From NCBI RefSeq assembly GCF_002078015.1, contig NZ_LWBP01000056.1:1-64000 (forward strand): a stretch of DNA of 64,000 bases. The letters run 5' to 3'. Positions 54,891 to 62,679 of this stretch are shown piece by piece. The position numbers were made by a program, and so were the translations under genes. Below the pieces are notes generated by a model. That model saw only the letters and a program-made list of their open reading frames with translations, had not been told where the DNA came from and made no database searches. The stretch's first letter is position 1, and every line of letters begins with the position of its first letter. The DNA is from Niastella populi. GTDB lineage: Bacteria > Bacteroidota > Bacteroidia > Chitinophagales > Chitinophagaceae.

Positions 54891-57800
54891 ATGAAATTAT
54901 TCAACTCACGGGTTGCCGTGTTGGGTGTACTGCTACTGGCACATCTGCTGGTGTATGCATCTGCCTTTTCCCAAACGACCCAGACCACTGCAAGAGGAAC
55001 AGTAGTCAATGAAAGCGCCACACCATTGCAAGGTGTTACGGTAGTGGCGGTTAACGAAAAAAACCAAAACAAAAGATCGGTTCAAACGAATTCAAAAGGA
55101 GCATTCGAAATTAAGGACCTCAATACAACAGGTACTTACCGCTTCACATTCTCCTACGTAGGTTATGAAGATAAAACAATCAGCGGCAGTGTGCCCGACG
55201 CTTCAGGCAACATTGTGCTGAATGTAACCATGGAGCCATCTACCACCAATACGCAGGCACAAGTAGTAGTGGTGGGTTACGGTAAATCAACCAAACGCGA
55301 CGTTACCGGCTCAATGAAATCGGTAAAGGCAGCCGACTTCAACCGCGGCATCATCAACACGCCTGAAGAACTGTTACAGGGTAAAGTATCAGGCGTAAAC
55401 GTTACTTCTGCAAGCGGTGAGCCGGGCGCCATTCAAAATATTACCATTCGCGGCCCGGGCGGTGTACGTACCGGAAGCACTCCATTATTTGTAGTAGATG
55501 GTATGGCCCTCGACAACTCTTCGGTTGGCGGCACCATCAACCCCATCAGCTTCCTCAATCCGCAGGATATTGAATCGATGGACGTATTGAAAGATGCATC
55601 CGCAACTGCCATCTATGGAGCGAGAGGCGCCAACGGCGTTGTGATCATCACTACTAAAAAAGGCCGTGCAGGATTTAGCTCGGTAAACTATAACTTCAGC
55701 GGCGGCTTCAGCAGAATGGCCAACCCCTTACCTGTTTATAAAGCCGATGAATACAGAACACAGGTAAAAGCACTGGGCAATGCGCTCGAAGATTTCGGCG
55801 GCGCTACCGACTGGCAAAAAGAGGTGAGCCGTACTGCCTGGACGCAAAACCACAACGTTACACTTTCCGGCGGAACCGAAAAGTTCACCTATTATGGTTC
55901 CTTTGGTATGCAGCTGCAACAGGGCATCCTGAAAGGCAACGATGTTAAACGTTACAACGGCCGCTTCAACATGAGCCAGAAACTGCTCGACGACAAACTC
56001 GTGATAGAAGCTAACCTGAGCGCCAACAATACCGTTAACCTGCGCCCCAATGTCGGCAGCCTTATCGGTGGCGCCATCTCAACCAATCCTACCATCCCTG
56101 CATATGGTGAAGATGGCAAACCTTACCAGTTCCAGAACGGAATCAATCCACTTACCGTGCTGGCGCTTGAAAAAGACCTCACTACCATCAACCGGGTGCT
56201 GGGAAATATCAGCGGTTCTTTGACCCTTACAAAAGGACTGGTATACAAACTGAACTTTGGCGTTGATAACTCATCCGCTACAAGAGATAGTCTGGCACTG
56301 CCCAATACCGTACCATTACGTTTGGGCCGTTTGGCAACCTATACCAACGTTAACCGTAACTACCTGATCGAAAACTACCTCACTTATTCAACAACGATCA
56401 ACGCCCACAAACTCACGGCACTGGCAGGGCACTCTTACCAGAAGATCTTTGTACAGCGCCGGGGTACCAGTATCAACAACTTCCCCATCTCAAATATAGA
56501 TCCTGTCTACAATCCGGGCCTGGGACAGGAGCTCACGCTTGCCAACAACCGCCCAACGGGACATGCGCTCATCAATGAGCTGCAGTCATTCTTCGGTCGC
56601 GTAAACTACCAGTACAACGACAAATACTTATTTACAGCGACCTTACGCGCCGATGGTTCATCCAAATTCGGTTCCAATAACAAGTATGGTATCTTTCCCT
56701 CCTTCTCAGGAGCATGGATTATGTCGAAAGAGAAATTCCTGGAGAACGGCCCCTTTTACAACCTGAAACTGCGTGCAGGATGGGGACAAACCGGTAACCA
56801 GGAAATTCCGTCCAAGATCACACAGGCGTTGTTCACCGCCACACCAGGCGCAGGCGCCAGCTACCCGCTGTACCCCGGCACCACTTACCCGGTAGGGACC
56901 GCTTATCAGCGGTTAGCCAATCCTGATATCCAATGGGAAGTTTCTTCACAAACCGACATCGGCGTTGACTTTGAACTATTGGGCGGCGCATTGTCAGGTA
57001 CCGTCGACTACTTCCGTAAGGTTACCGGCAAGATCCTGCTTGAAGTAATACCCGCCGACCCCATACAGCCGGCATCTACCCAGTGGACCAATGTACCGGA
57101 TATGACCATCACCAACCAGGGTGTGGAAGTTGACCTTGCCTACCGCCACACAACCCGCGGCGGGTTTTCTTATACAGTAGGCGGTAACGTTACCTTCATC
57201 AATAATAAAGTAGAAGAATCGCCCTACTCCGTGATCCCTTCAGGTTCAGCTTCCGGCGCCGGCCTTACCTCAGCTACCATCAATGGATATGTGAATGGTG
57301 AGCCCATCGGTACCTTCTTTTTACAGGAGTTCATTGGTTTCGATGCCAATGGCATTAGCATGTACCGCGACGTTACAGGAGACGGCATCGCCAATGATAA
57401 AGACCGCCAGGCGCTTGGTTCAGCATTACCTAAAACCATGTACAACTTCTATTTCAACCTCGGTTATAAAAAATTCGACCTCACGGCCAACTTCAATGGC
57501 ATATCGGGCAACAAGATCTATGACAACACCGCCAACTCCAGCTTCTACAAAAACCTGCTGGCAAAAGGTGTGAACACGACGCCCGAAGCCATTGCCAGTG
57601 CCGAAGAAGCGATCACCAACGCAGCGCCGGTTTCATCGCGCTACCTGAAAGATGGTAAGTTCCTTCGCCTGAACAACCTGAGCATTGGTTACAATTTCAA
57701 TCCACAGGCACTGGGCCTCGGCAAATGGGTAAAAGGGATGAGAGCATCGCTCACCGGGCAGAACCTGTTCGTGATCACCCCTTACGACGGCTATGACCCC

Positions 57801-57908
57801 GAAGTAAATACCGACAGGACCATCAACGGTATTTCATCTTATGGCATCGATTACCTCAGCTATCCTAAAGCAAGGTCATTTCTCCTTGGAATCAATGTAA
57901 CCTTCTAA
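54891..57908 (+). CDS. SusC/RagA TonB-dependent receptor (second locus)
   Basis: A 1005-residue outer-membrane glycan importer. The signal peptide (MKLFNSRVAVLGVLLLAHLL) is followed at once by the carboxypeptidase-like regulatory domain (about 33-112, ARGTVVNESATPLQGVTVVA). The TonB box/plug follows (about 125-235, VVVGYGKSTKRDVTGSMKSV, DASATAIYGARGANGVV), then a barrel to the C-terminal Phe. Unlike the first SusC it lacks an STN domain and has no sigma/anti-sigma genes beside it. An operator for a LacI-type regulator lies upstream instead. It is 11 bases before susD2. Confidence 0.93.
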   Translation: MKLFNSRVAVLGVLLLAHLLVYASAFSQTTQTTARGTVVNESATPLQGVTVVAVNEKNQNKRSVQTNSKGAFEIKDLNTTGTYRFTFSYVGYEDKTISGSVPDASGNIVLNVTMEPSTTNTQAQVVVVGYGKSTKRDVTGSMKSVKAADFNRGIINTPEELLQGKVSGVNVTSASGEPGAIQNITIRGPGGVRTGSTPLFVVDGMALDNSSVGGTINPISFLNPQDIESMDVLKDASATAIYGARGANGVVIITTKKGRAGFSSVNYNFSGGFSRMANPLPVYKADEYRTQVKALGNALEDFGGATDWQKEVSRTAWTQNHNVTLSGGTEKFTYYGSFGMQLQQGILKGNDVKRYNGRFNMSQKLLDDKLVIEANLSANNTVNLRPNVGSLIGGAISTNPTIPAYGEDGKPYQFQNGINPLTVLALEKDLTTINRVLGNISGSLTLTKGLVYKLNFGVDNSSATRDSLALPNTVPLRLGRLATYTNVNRNYLIENYLTYSTTINAHKLTALAGHSYQKIFVQRRGTSINNFPISNIDPVYNPGLGQELTLANNRPTGHALINELQSFFGRVNYQYNDKYLFTATLRADGSSKFGSNNKYGIFPSFSGAWIMSKEKFLENGPFYNLKLRAGWGQTGNQEIPSKITQALFTATPGAGASYPLYPGTTYPVGTAYQRLANPDIQWEVSSQTDIGVDFELLGGALSGTVDYFRKVTGKILLEVIPADPIQPASTQWTNVPDMTITNQGVEVDLAYRHTTRGGFSYTVGGNVTFINNKVEESPYSVIPSGSASGAGLTSATINGYVNGEPIGTFFLQEFIGFDANGISMYRDVTGDGIANDKDRQALGSALPKTMYNFYFNLGYKKFDLTANFNGISGNKIYDNTANSSFYKNLLAKGVNTTPEAIASAEEAITNAAPVSSRYLKDGKFLRLNNLSIGYNFNPQALGLGKWVKGMRASLTGQNLFVITPYDGYDPEVNTDRTINGISSYGIDYLSYPKARSFLLGINVTF

Positions 57909-57919
57909 AGCTAATTACC

Positions 57920-59605
57920 ATGACAAAGAAAATATTTATCCCAATTATATTCAGTGCGCTTGTAGCAGGTGCCGGCTGTACAAAACTCAACGAAAAAGTA
58001 CTTGACGAATCATCAGCCACCGAACTTACGCCCAAACAGGCAGCCGAAGGAGCTATAGCTCCCGTATATGCGCAGCTGCCCACCATCTTCCTGCATACAA
58101 ACTACCTTGCCATCCAGGAAATATCAACCGACGAAGCCATTCTCCCCTACCGCGGCGGTACCGATTGGGGCGATAACGGTATTTACCTCGCCATGCACAG
58201 GCATGCCTATACCTCAACCGACCCCAACCTCCGCAACACCTGGAACCTGCTGGTACAGGGCGTTTCAAGATCGATCTCGGCCCTGAACTCACTGCCAACA
58301 CTGAACGACCCGTCGGTAAAAACGTTTGTTGCAGAAGCAAGGGCCATGCGCGCCTATTACAATATGCTGCTGCTCGACCTGTTCGGACTGGTTTTTGTAA
58401 AAGACGAGCCCAGCGCATTATCAGCTATTTTGCGTGGTAACGAAGCAGTGGAATACATTAAAAAAGAACTGCTCGATGCCGAACCCAACCTCGAGAGCAG
58501 TGTTACAACAGGAAGAATTTCGAAAGAAGCCTGCTGGGGATTACTGGCCCGCCTGTATCTCAACAGCGCGGCCTACAGGGATATCTATGGCGCCCAGTTT
58601 ACCTTTACACCAGCCGATATGGACAAGGTGATTGAGTATTGCGACAAGATCATTTCTTCGAATAAATACCAGTTCTCGCCTGAGTACTTTGCTATTTTCG
58701 ATGACAACAACGACACCAACAAAGAGATCATCTTTGCAGTAGACCAACGTGCTGATCTGAACGGACACAACCGGATGGCCTACTTCTCCCTTTCAGGCGA
58801 CCAGTTCCCGCTGCCCGATTATGTAGGCGCCAACGGTACCGACGGCGCAGCCATAACTTCCGATTTCTACCAGTCATGGGCACAGGCTTATGCACCGGCA
58901 GACCCAGCAGCCGACCCACGTTTCTATAAAGAAAACCTGTCAATCTATTCAAACCCTGCCGACAGCTGCGTACCCGCTGCACAGTTCTTCATTAACCGTG
59001 GGATCCTGCGCGGACAGCAATATGGCCTCATCAGAAAGAACGGCGTATTTCAGAAATGTACCAGCGGCAGCATGAAAGTAGGTCCGTTGTTTCACGACAC
59101 GCGTAACAAACCTACCCAACCGGTGATCTTTACTGAACAGGTAGACTTCACTACCGCCGGCAGCGATTATCCTTCGGGCTACCGCGTATCTAAATACATG
59201 TTCAGCCGCAAATCGGTAAGCGGCCGAAATTTCGGTGAAGCGGATATCGTTATCCTGCGCCTGGCAGATGTATACCTGATGCGCGCCGAAGCGAAACTCA
59301 GAAAAAACAATGATGCAACCGGTGCGCTTGCCGATGTAAATATCGTAAGAGCTTCGCGTACCGCCCGCCAGCAACCGCCAGCGCTTACCACCATGAACCT
59401 CGACCTGCTTTTCCGCGAGCGCGGTTTTGAATTGTATTGGGAATGCCTCCGCAGAACCGATATGATCCGTTTTGGTAAGTATGAAGGTACCTGGACGGAG
59501 AAGACCGACAACAATCCAAAGAAGCGGTTGTTCCCCATTCCGCAAACAGCGATCGATGGGGCAAGTAACCTGAAGGATTACCTGATACAGAACGACAGTT
59601 ATTAA
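57920..59605 (+). CDS. SusD/RagB family lipoprotein (second locus)
   Basis: The glycan-binding partner of SusC2, 561 residues. The lipobox is VAGAGC near residue 19. The SusD fold is recognised from LTPKQAAEGAIAPVYAQLP, the ADVYLMRAEAKLRKNNDATG helix near residue 440 and the C-terminal KRLFPIPQTAIDGASNL. The gene follows susC2 closely, so they are co-transcribed. No enzyme gene follows directly: a terminator and then a purine permease come next. The enzymes for this pair are probably encoded elsewhere, with the GH89 gene at 62680 the best local candidate. Confidence 0.92.
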   Translation: MTKKIFIPIIFSALVAGAGCTKLNEKVLDESSATELTPKQAAEGAIAPVYAQLPTIFLHTNYLAIQEISTDEAILPYRGGTDWGDNGIYLAMHRHAYTSTDPNLRNTWNLLVQGVSRSISALNSLPTLNDPSVKTFVAEARAMRAYYNMLLLDLFGLVFVKDEPSALSAILRGNEAVEYIKKELLDAEPNLESSVTTGRISKEACWGLLARLYLNSAAYRDIYGAQFTFTPADMDKVIEYCDKIISSNKYQFSPEYFAIFDDNNDTNKEIIFAVDQRADLNGHNRMAYFSLSGDQFPLPDYVGANGTDGAAITSDFYQSWAQAYAPADPAADPRFYKENLSIYSNPADSCVPAAQFFINRGILRGQQYGLIRKNGVFQKCTSGSMKVGPLFHDTRNKPTQPVIFTEQVDFTTAGSDYPSGYRVSKYMFSRKSVSGRNFGEADIVILRLADVYLMRAEAKLRKNNDATGALADVNIVRASRTARQQPPALTTMNLDLLFRERGFELYWECLRRTDMIRFGKYEGTWTEKTDNNPKKRLFPIPQTAIDGASNLKDYLIQNDSY

Positions 59606-59645
59606 TGAAGTTGAAAAGTTGACATGTTAACATGTTGATAAGGGA
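59605..59645. repeat. AAGTTGACATGTTAACATG word array after susD2
   Basis: AAGTTGAAAAGTTGACATG with GTTAACATGTTGATAAGGG begins at the stop codon. A close relative lies at 59888-59930. Confidence 0.65.
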
Positions 59646-59687
59646 TTCTATAAATCAAGTCACCTGATTAATTCATAACCAGGCAAC

Positions 59688-59726
59688 AAAGAGGCTGTCA
59701 AAATAGAAGACAGCCTCTTTGGTTTT
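59688..59726 (+). terminator. Terminator of the susC2-susD2 unit
   Basis: AAAGAGGCTGTC (59688-59699) pairs perfectly with GACAGCCTCTTT (59709-59720), followed by GGTTTT. Confidence 0.8.
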
Positions 59727-59840
59727 ATAGAGCCGTTAGCTAAACAATAATGATTCCGGAATTAATAATTTGTTTTCCCTGTTTCGTAAGCTCATGTTGA
59801 CATTTACGCCTAAGTTTGTACCTACGCACACATTACAAGA

Positions 59841-59879
59841 CCAGCGGAACCCCGGGTAGATCCCGGGGATTCCGTCTGG
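59841..59879. other. Strong GC-rich hairpin of unknown role
   Basis: CCAGCGGAACCCCGGG pairs with CCCGGGGATTCCGTCTGG with only two single-base bulges and a TAGAT loop. It has no T-run, so it is not a typical terminator. The 59727-60168 gap otherwise holds a GTTGAC word array (59888-59930), a terminator, and GCTTT words (60050-60135). Confidence 0.5.
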
Positions 59880-60023
59880 CACAATTCTAAAGTTGAAAAG
59901 TTGACAGGTTAACAAGTTGATAAGGGTCCTGTATTTAAGCCAACTGACAACCACATAGTCTCCGACTTTATAAGATTTTAAGGGCACCAATGATAATCAG
60001 GTAAATAATAACATACATAACGA

Positions 60024-60052
60024 ATCCCCCGCCGGCTGGCGGGGGATTTTTG
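60024..60052 (+). terminator. Hairpin terminator upstream of the NCS2 gene
   Basis: ATCCCCCGCC (60024-60033) pairs with GGCGGGGGAT (60038-60047) over a 4-base loop, followed by TTTTTGC. Confidence 0.7.
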
Positions 60053-60137
60053 CTTTAGGCTTTGGGCTGTATTCGCTTTCGGCTTTAGCCTGTATTTCGC
60101 TTGCAGCTTGAAGCTTGTAGCTTGCAGGGGTATTTGT
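60050..60137. repeat. GCTTTAGG, CTGTATTCGC and AGCTTGCAGCTTG word array
   Basis: Words TTTAGGCTTTGGGC, CTGTATTCGC, CTTTCGGCTTTAGCC and GCAGCTTGAAGCTTG fill the spacer just before the permease gene. Confidence 0.65.
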
Positions 60138-60168
60138 ATTCGCTTGCCGCTTTTTCTTATCTTACCTT

Positions 60169-61470
60169 ATGTTTTCAGCCGAACTAACCAAACACAACAG
60201 CACCTATTCAACCGAGATCATTGCAGGCATTTCATCGTTCCTGGCAACCTCCTATATCATTGTTGTTAACCCGGCGGTACTTAGCCAGGCCGGCCTGCCC
60301 TTTAGCGGGGTGCTCACCGCCACAGTGCTGGTGTCGTTCTTCAGCAGCCTTATGATGGGTTGGTATGCGAAGAACCCGGTACTGGTAGCGCCGGGCATGG
60401 GGCTCAATGCCTTTTTTACTTTTTCAGCAGTGATCGGCATGAAAGTGCCCTGGCAGGTGGCGCTGGGCGCCGTGTTCTGGAGCGGCGTGCTCTTCCTCGT
60501 ACTGTCGGCCTTTAACATTCGAACCTATATCGTACGCGCCATACCCAGGCCATTACGTTATGCCATTGCCGCCGGCATTGGTTTGTTCATTACGCTTATT
60601 GGTTTCGTGAATGCCGGTTTTATTGTACATAACCCGGCCACCATAGTAGGTATTGGAAAACTGCACCCGGCCCTGCTGACGTTTTTGGCGGGTTTGCTGT
60701 TTACCGCCGTACTGGTAACCCGGCAGGTAAAAGGCGCCATTCTCATTGGCATTGTGTTCACCACGCTGGCTGCTGTGCCATTGGGCCGCTGGTGGGCAAC
60801 AGGCGCCCCGCCCCTTGTTGACTGGAAAGGTTTGATAGCCGCACCGGATTTTAGCCTGGTGCTGAAGCTCGACCTGGTGAACTCGCTGCAATGGTCGGTA
60901 ATACCCGTGATCTTTGCCTTTGTATTTACCGATATGTTCGATAGCCTTTCCACCCTCGTTGGTTTATCTGAAGCCGCCAACCTGCTCGATGAAAAAGGCG
61001 AGCCGCGCAATATAAAACGGGCACTCGTAACCGATGCAGTAGCCACAACGCTTGCCGGACTGGCAGGATCGAGCCCCGGCACCGCCTATATAGAATCTGC
61101 TGTTGGCATTAAAGAAGGAGGCAGAACCGGGTTAACCGCCATAACCGGCGCATTGTTATTCCTGCCTTTTTTATTTTTAGCGCCCCTGTTATCGATGGTG
61201 CCTGCTATTGCCACCGCGCCGGCTTTGGTGCTGGTAGGCGTATTTATGGTGCAACCGGTAACAAAGATCAACTGGACTCAACTCGATGAGGCCATCCCCG
61301 CCTTTCTTGCCATGGTGATCATTCCCTTTTCTTACAGTATAACACAAGGTATCATTTGGGGTTTTCTCAGCTGGACGGCCATCAAACTCATAACCGGAAA
61401 AACAAAAGACATCAGTATTGCATTATGGATCATCGATGCATTTGCGATACTAGCTTTGATACTTGGATAA
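60169..61470 (+). CDS. NCS2 family purine permease (AzgA/PbuG-like)
   Basis: A 433-residue membrane transporter of the NCS2/AzgA group, which imports adenine, guanine or hypoxanthine. It has about 12-14 membrane segments. Family signatures are EIIAGISSFLATSYIIVVNP near the start, PVLVAPGMGLNAFFTF near residue 70, the FTDMFDSLSTLVGLSEAANL region near 255, and GSSPGTAYIESAVGI near 300. It is monocistronic, between two long intergenic stretches. Exact base preference cannot be deduced. Confidence 0.9.
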   Translation: MFSAELTKHNSTYSTEIIAGISSFLATSYIIVVNPAVLSQAGLPFSGVLTATVLVSFFSSLMMGWYAKNPVLVAPGMGLNAFFTFSAVIGMKVPWQVALGAVFWSGVLFLVLSAFNIRTYIVRAIPRPLRYAIAAGIGLFITLIGFVNAGFIVHNPATIVGIGKLHPALLTFLAGLLFTAVLVTRQVKGAILIGIVFTTLAAVPLGRWWATGAPPLVDWKGLIAAPDFSLVLKLDLVNSLQWSVIPVIFAFVFTDMFDSLSTLVGLSEAANLLDEKGEPRNIKRALVTDAVATTLAGLAGSSPGTAYIESAVGIKEGGRTGLTAITGALLFLPFLFLAPLLSMVPAIATAPALVLVGVFMVQPVTKINWTQLDEAIPAFLAMVIIPFSYSITQGIIWGFLSWTAIKLITGKTKDISIALWIIDAFAILALILG

Positions 61471-61522
61471 GTTATAAGTTGTAAGTGGTAAGTTATAAGT
61501 TTTAAGTTTTAAGATTTTCACT
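61467..61522. repeat. TAAGTTATAAGTTGTAAG word array after the permease gene
   Basis: At least seven words of the type AAGTTAT/AAGTTGT/AAGTGGT/AAGTTTT start at the stop codon. In the remaining 61523-62046 gap (AT-rich) I see only a TGATC/GATCA small inverted repeat at 62007-62019 and no gene. Confidence 0.7.
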
Positions 61523-62046
61523 GTTCAACGGGTAAAAGGGAATGAAAAAGGCAGCGAAGAATATATTTCGTTTTTGTATATCTATTACGGCAGGCATTTA
61601 TCGTTAGCCTACAATACGTAATTTATACACTAACATGTATTCCCCATACTGACCAGTCTGAGCAAAAGTTTCAACCTTTTACAATCACTTAACAAAAGAA
61701 CCCAATAATACTTTGACCCGGTAACATAACCCACTAAACACATAGGGTATTAAAATCAAACACCGATGTCCTGCCTGCAAACTCAACGCTTTCCCCCATG
61801 CATGCCGCCGGCATATACAATTATAAACAGCCTGTCGTACGCTGTATAATTATTGTAAGCTCATTGTTATGATATCCACGTTTCAACAGATTGGCACGCT
61901 TTTTTAATAGTAGTGGCCGTTAAACAAAACGTAGATATGTAAATAATTTGAGTTAGCTTTTAATGCAGATTATTAATAATATCATAAACGTCAATTAACA
62001 CTACAGTGATCAGCGATCATTTATTTCAAACCATTAATTTATTTAT

Positions 62047-62328
62047 ATGAACACATTTACTGCACGGGTTGAATTACACAGTGCGAACCCAAATGATTAC
62101 AATAATCTATATACTGAAATGCAGAAGGAGTCACTGGTTGCAGCTGGTGAAAAAGTAGAATCAGGAAATGTTGAGTTCAAAAGCAAAGACAAAATATCGA
62201 TAAGAGAAGTGATCGATGCGGTGGTAAGGGCAGCATCGAAAACGGGAAAAAAGTTTTCATTTACCGTAATGAAAGATAAGAACCTCGAGAAACTGGAAAG
62301 CAGAATGCGGTACCATTTGCAGCATTGA
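62047..62328 (+). CDS. Small protein resembling the DUF2622 group
   Basis: A 93-residue soluble protein. The opening FTARVELHSANPNDYNNLYTE and the later REVIDAVVRAASKTGKKFSF match a pattern I recall from small Bacteroidota proteins of the DUF2622 group, with a predicted ferredoxin-like alpha/beta fold. The function is unknown. No partner gene is within 300 bases. It is followed by a terminator, so it is monocistronic. Confidence 0.65.
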   Translation: MNTFTARVELHSANPNDYNNLYTEMQKESLVAAGEKVESGNVEFKSKDKISIREVIDAVVRAASKTGKKFSFTVMKDKNLEKLESRMRYHLQH

Positions 62329-62378
62329 TAATATGTTTCCTGCAGAATATTTTCAATTATAATACTTGTAAAGAAAGT

Positions 62379-62411
62379 AACAGGGCATCGTGGGCAGGTG
62401 CCCTGTTTTTG
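62379..62411 (+). terminator. Terminator after the 93-residue protein gene
   Basis: ACAGGGCA (62380-62387) pairs with TGCCCTGT (62399-62406), followed by TTTTG. Confidence 0.75.
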
Positions 62412-62563
62412 TGTCTGTTCACTTCCCCAATGATATCAATGAGGATCTATTTTCCGATCAAAAAACATAATCCGGAATAAGCACATAATAATGTGCCAGA
62501 CTGCCAGTCACTAATTTAAATAATACAAACTTTTTTTGGTAGCGTATAAACACGGTTTTTAAT

Positions 62564-62581
62564 AACGAAACCGGTTTCGTT
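62564..62581. promoter_or_regulatory. LacI-type operator upstream of the GH89 gene
   Basis: AACGAAACCGGTTTCGTT is a perfect 18-base palindrome, 99 bases before the GH89 start. It is nearly the same as the site before susC2 at 54759. A second palindrome, ACCAAATTTGGT, lies at 62648-62659 close to the start codon. Confidence 0.65.
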
Positions 62582-62679
62582 AAATACCTCAAATGTTTAG
62601 CTAACCCTTTTTGCCGGGAGTGAAATTGGTTATACCTTAACGGTTTCACCAAATTTGGTATGATAACCGGAAACAAGTT

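Noticed and set aside
59736-59990. 84-residue ORF on the minus strand
   Set aside because: It runs through the hairpin at 59841-59879 and a GTTGAC word array. Composition does not look coding and no family is seen.
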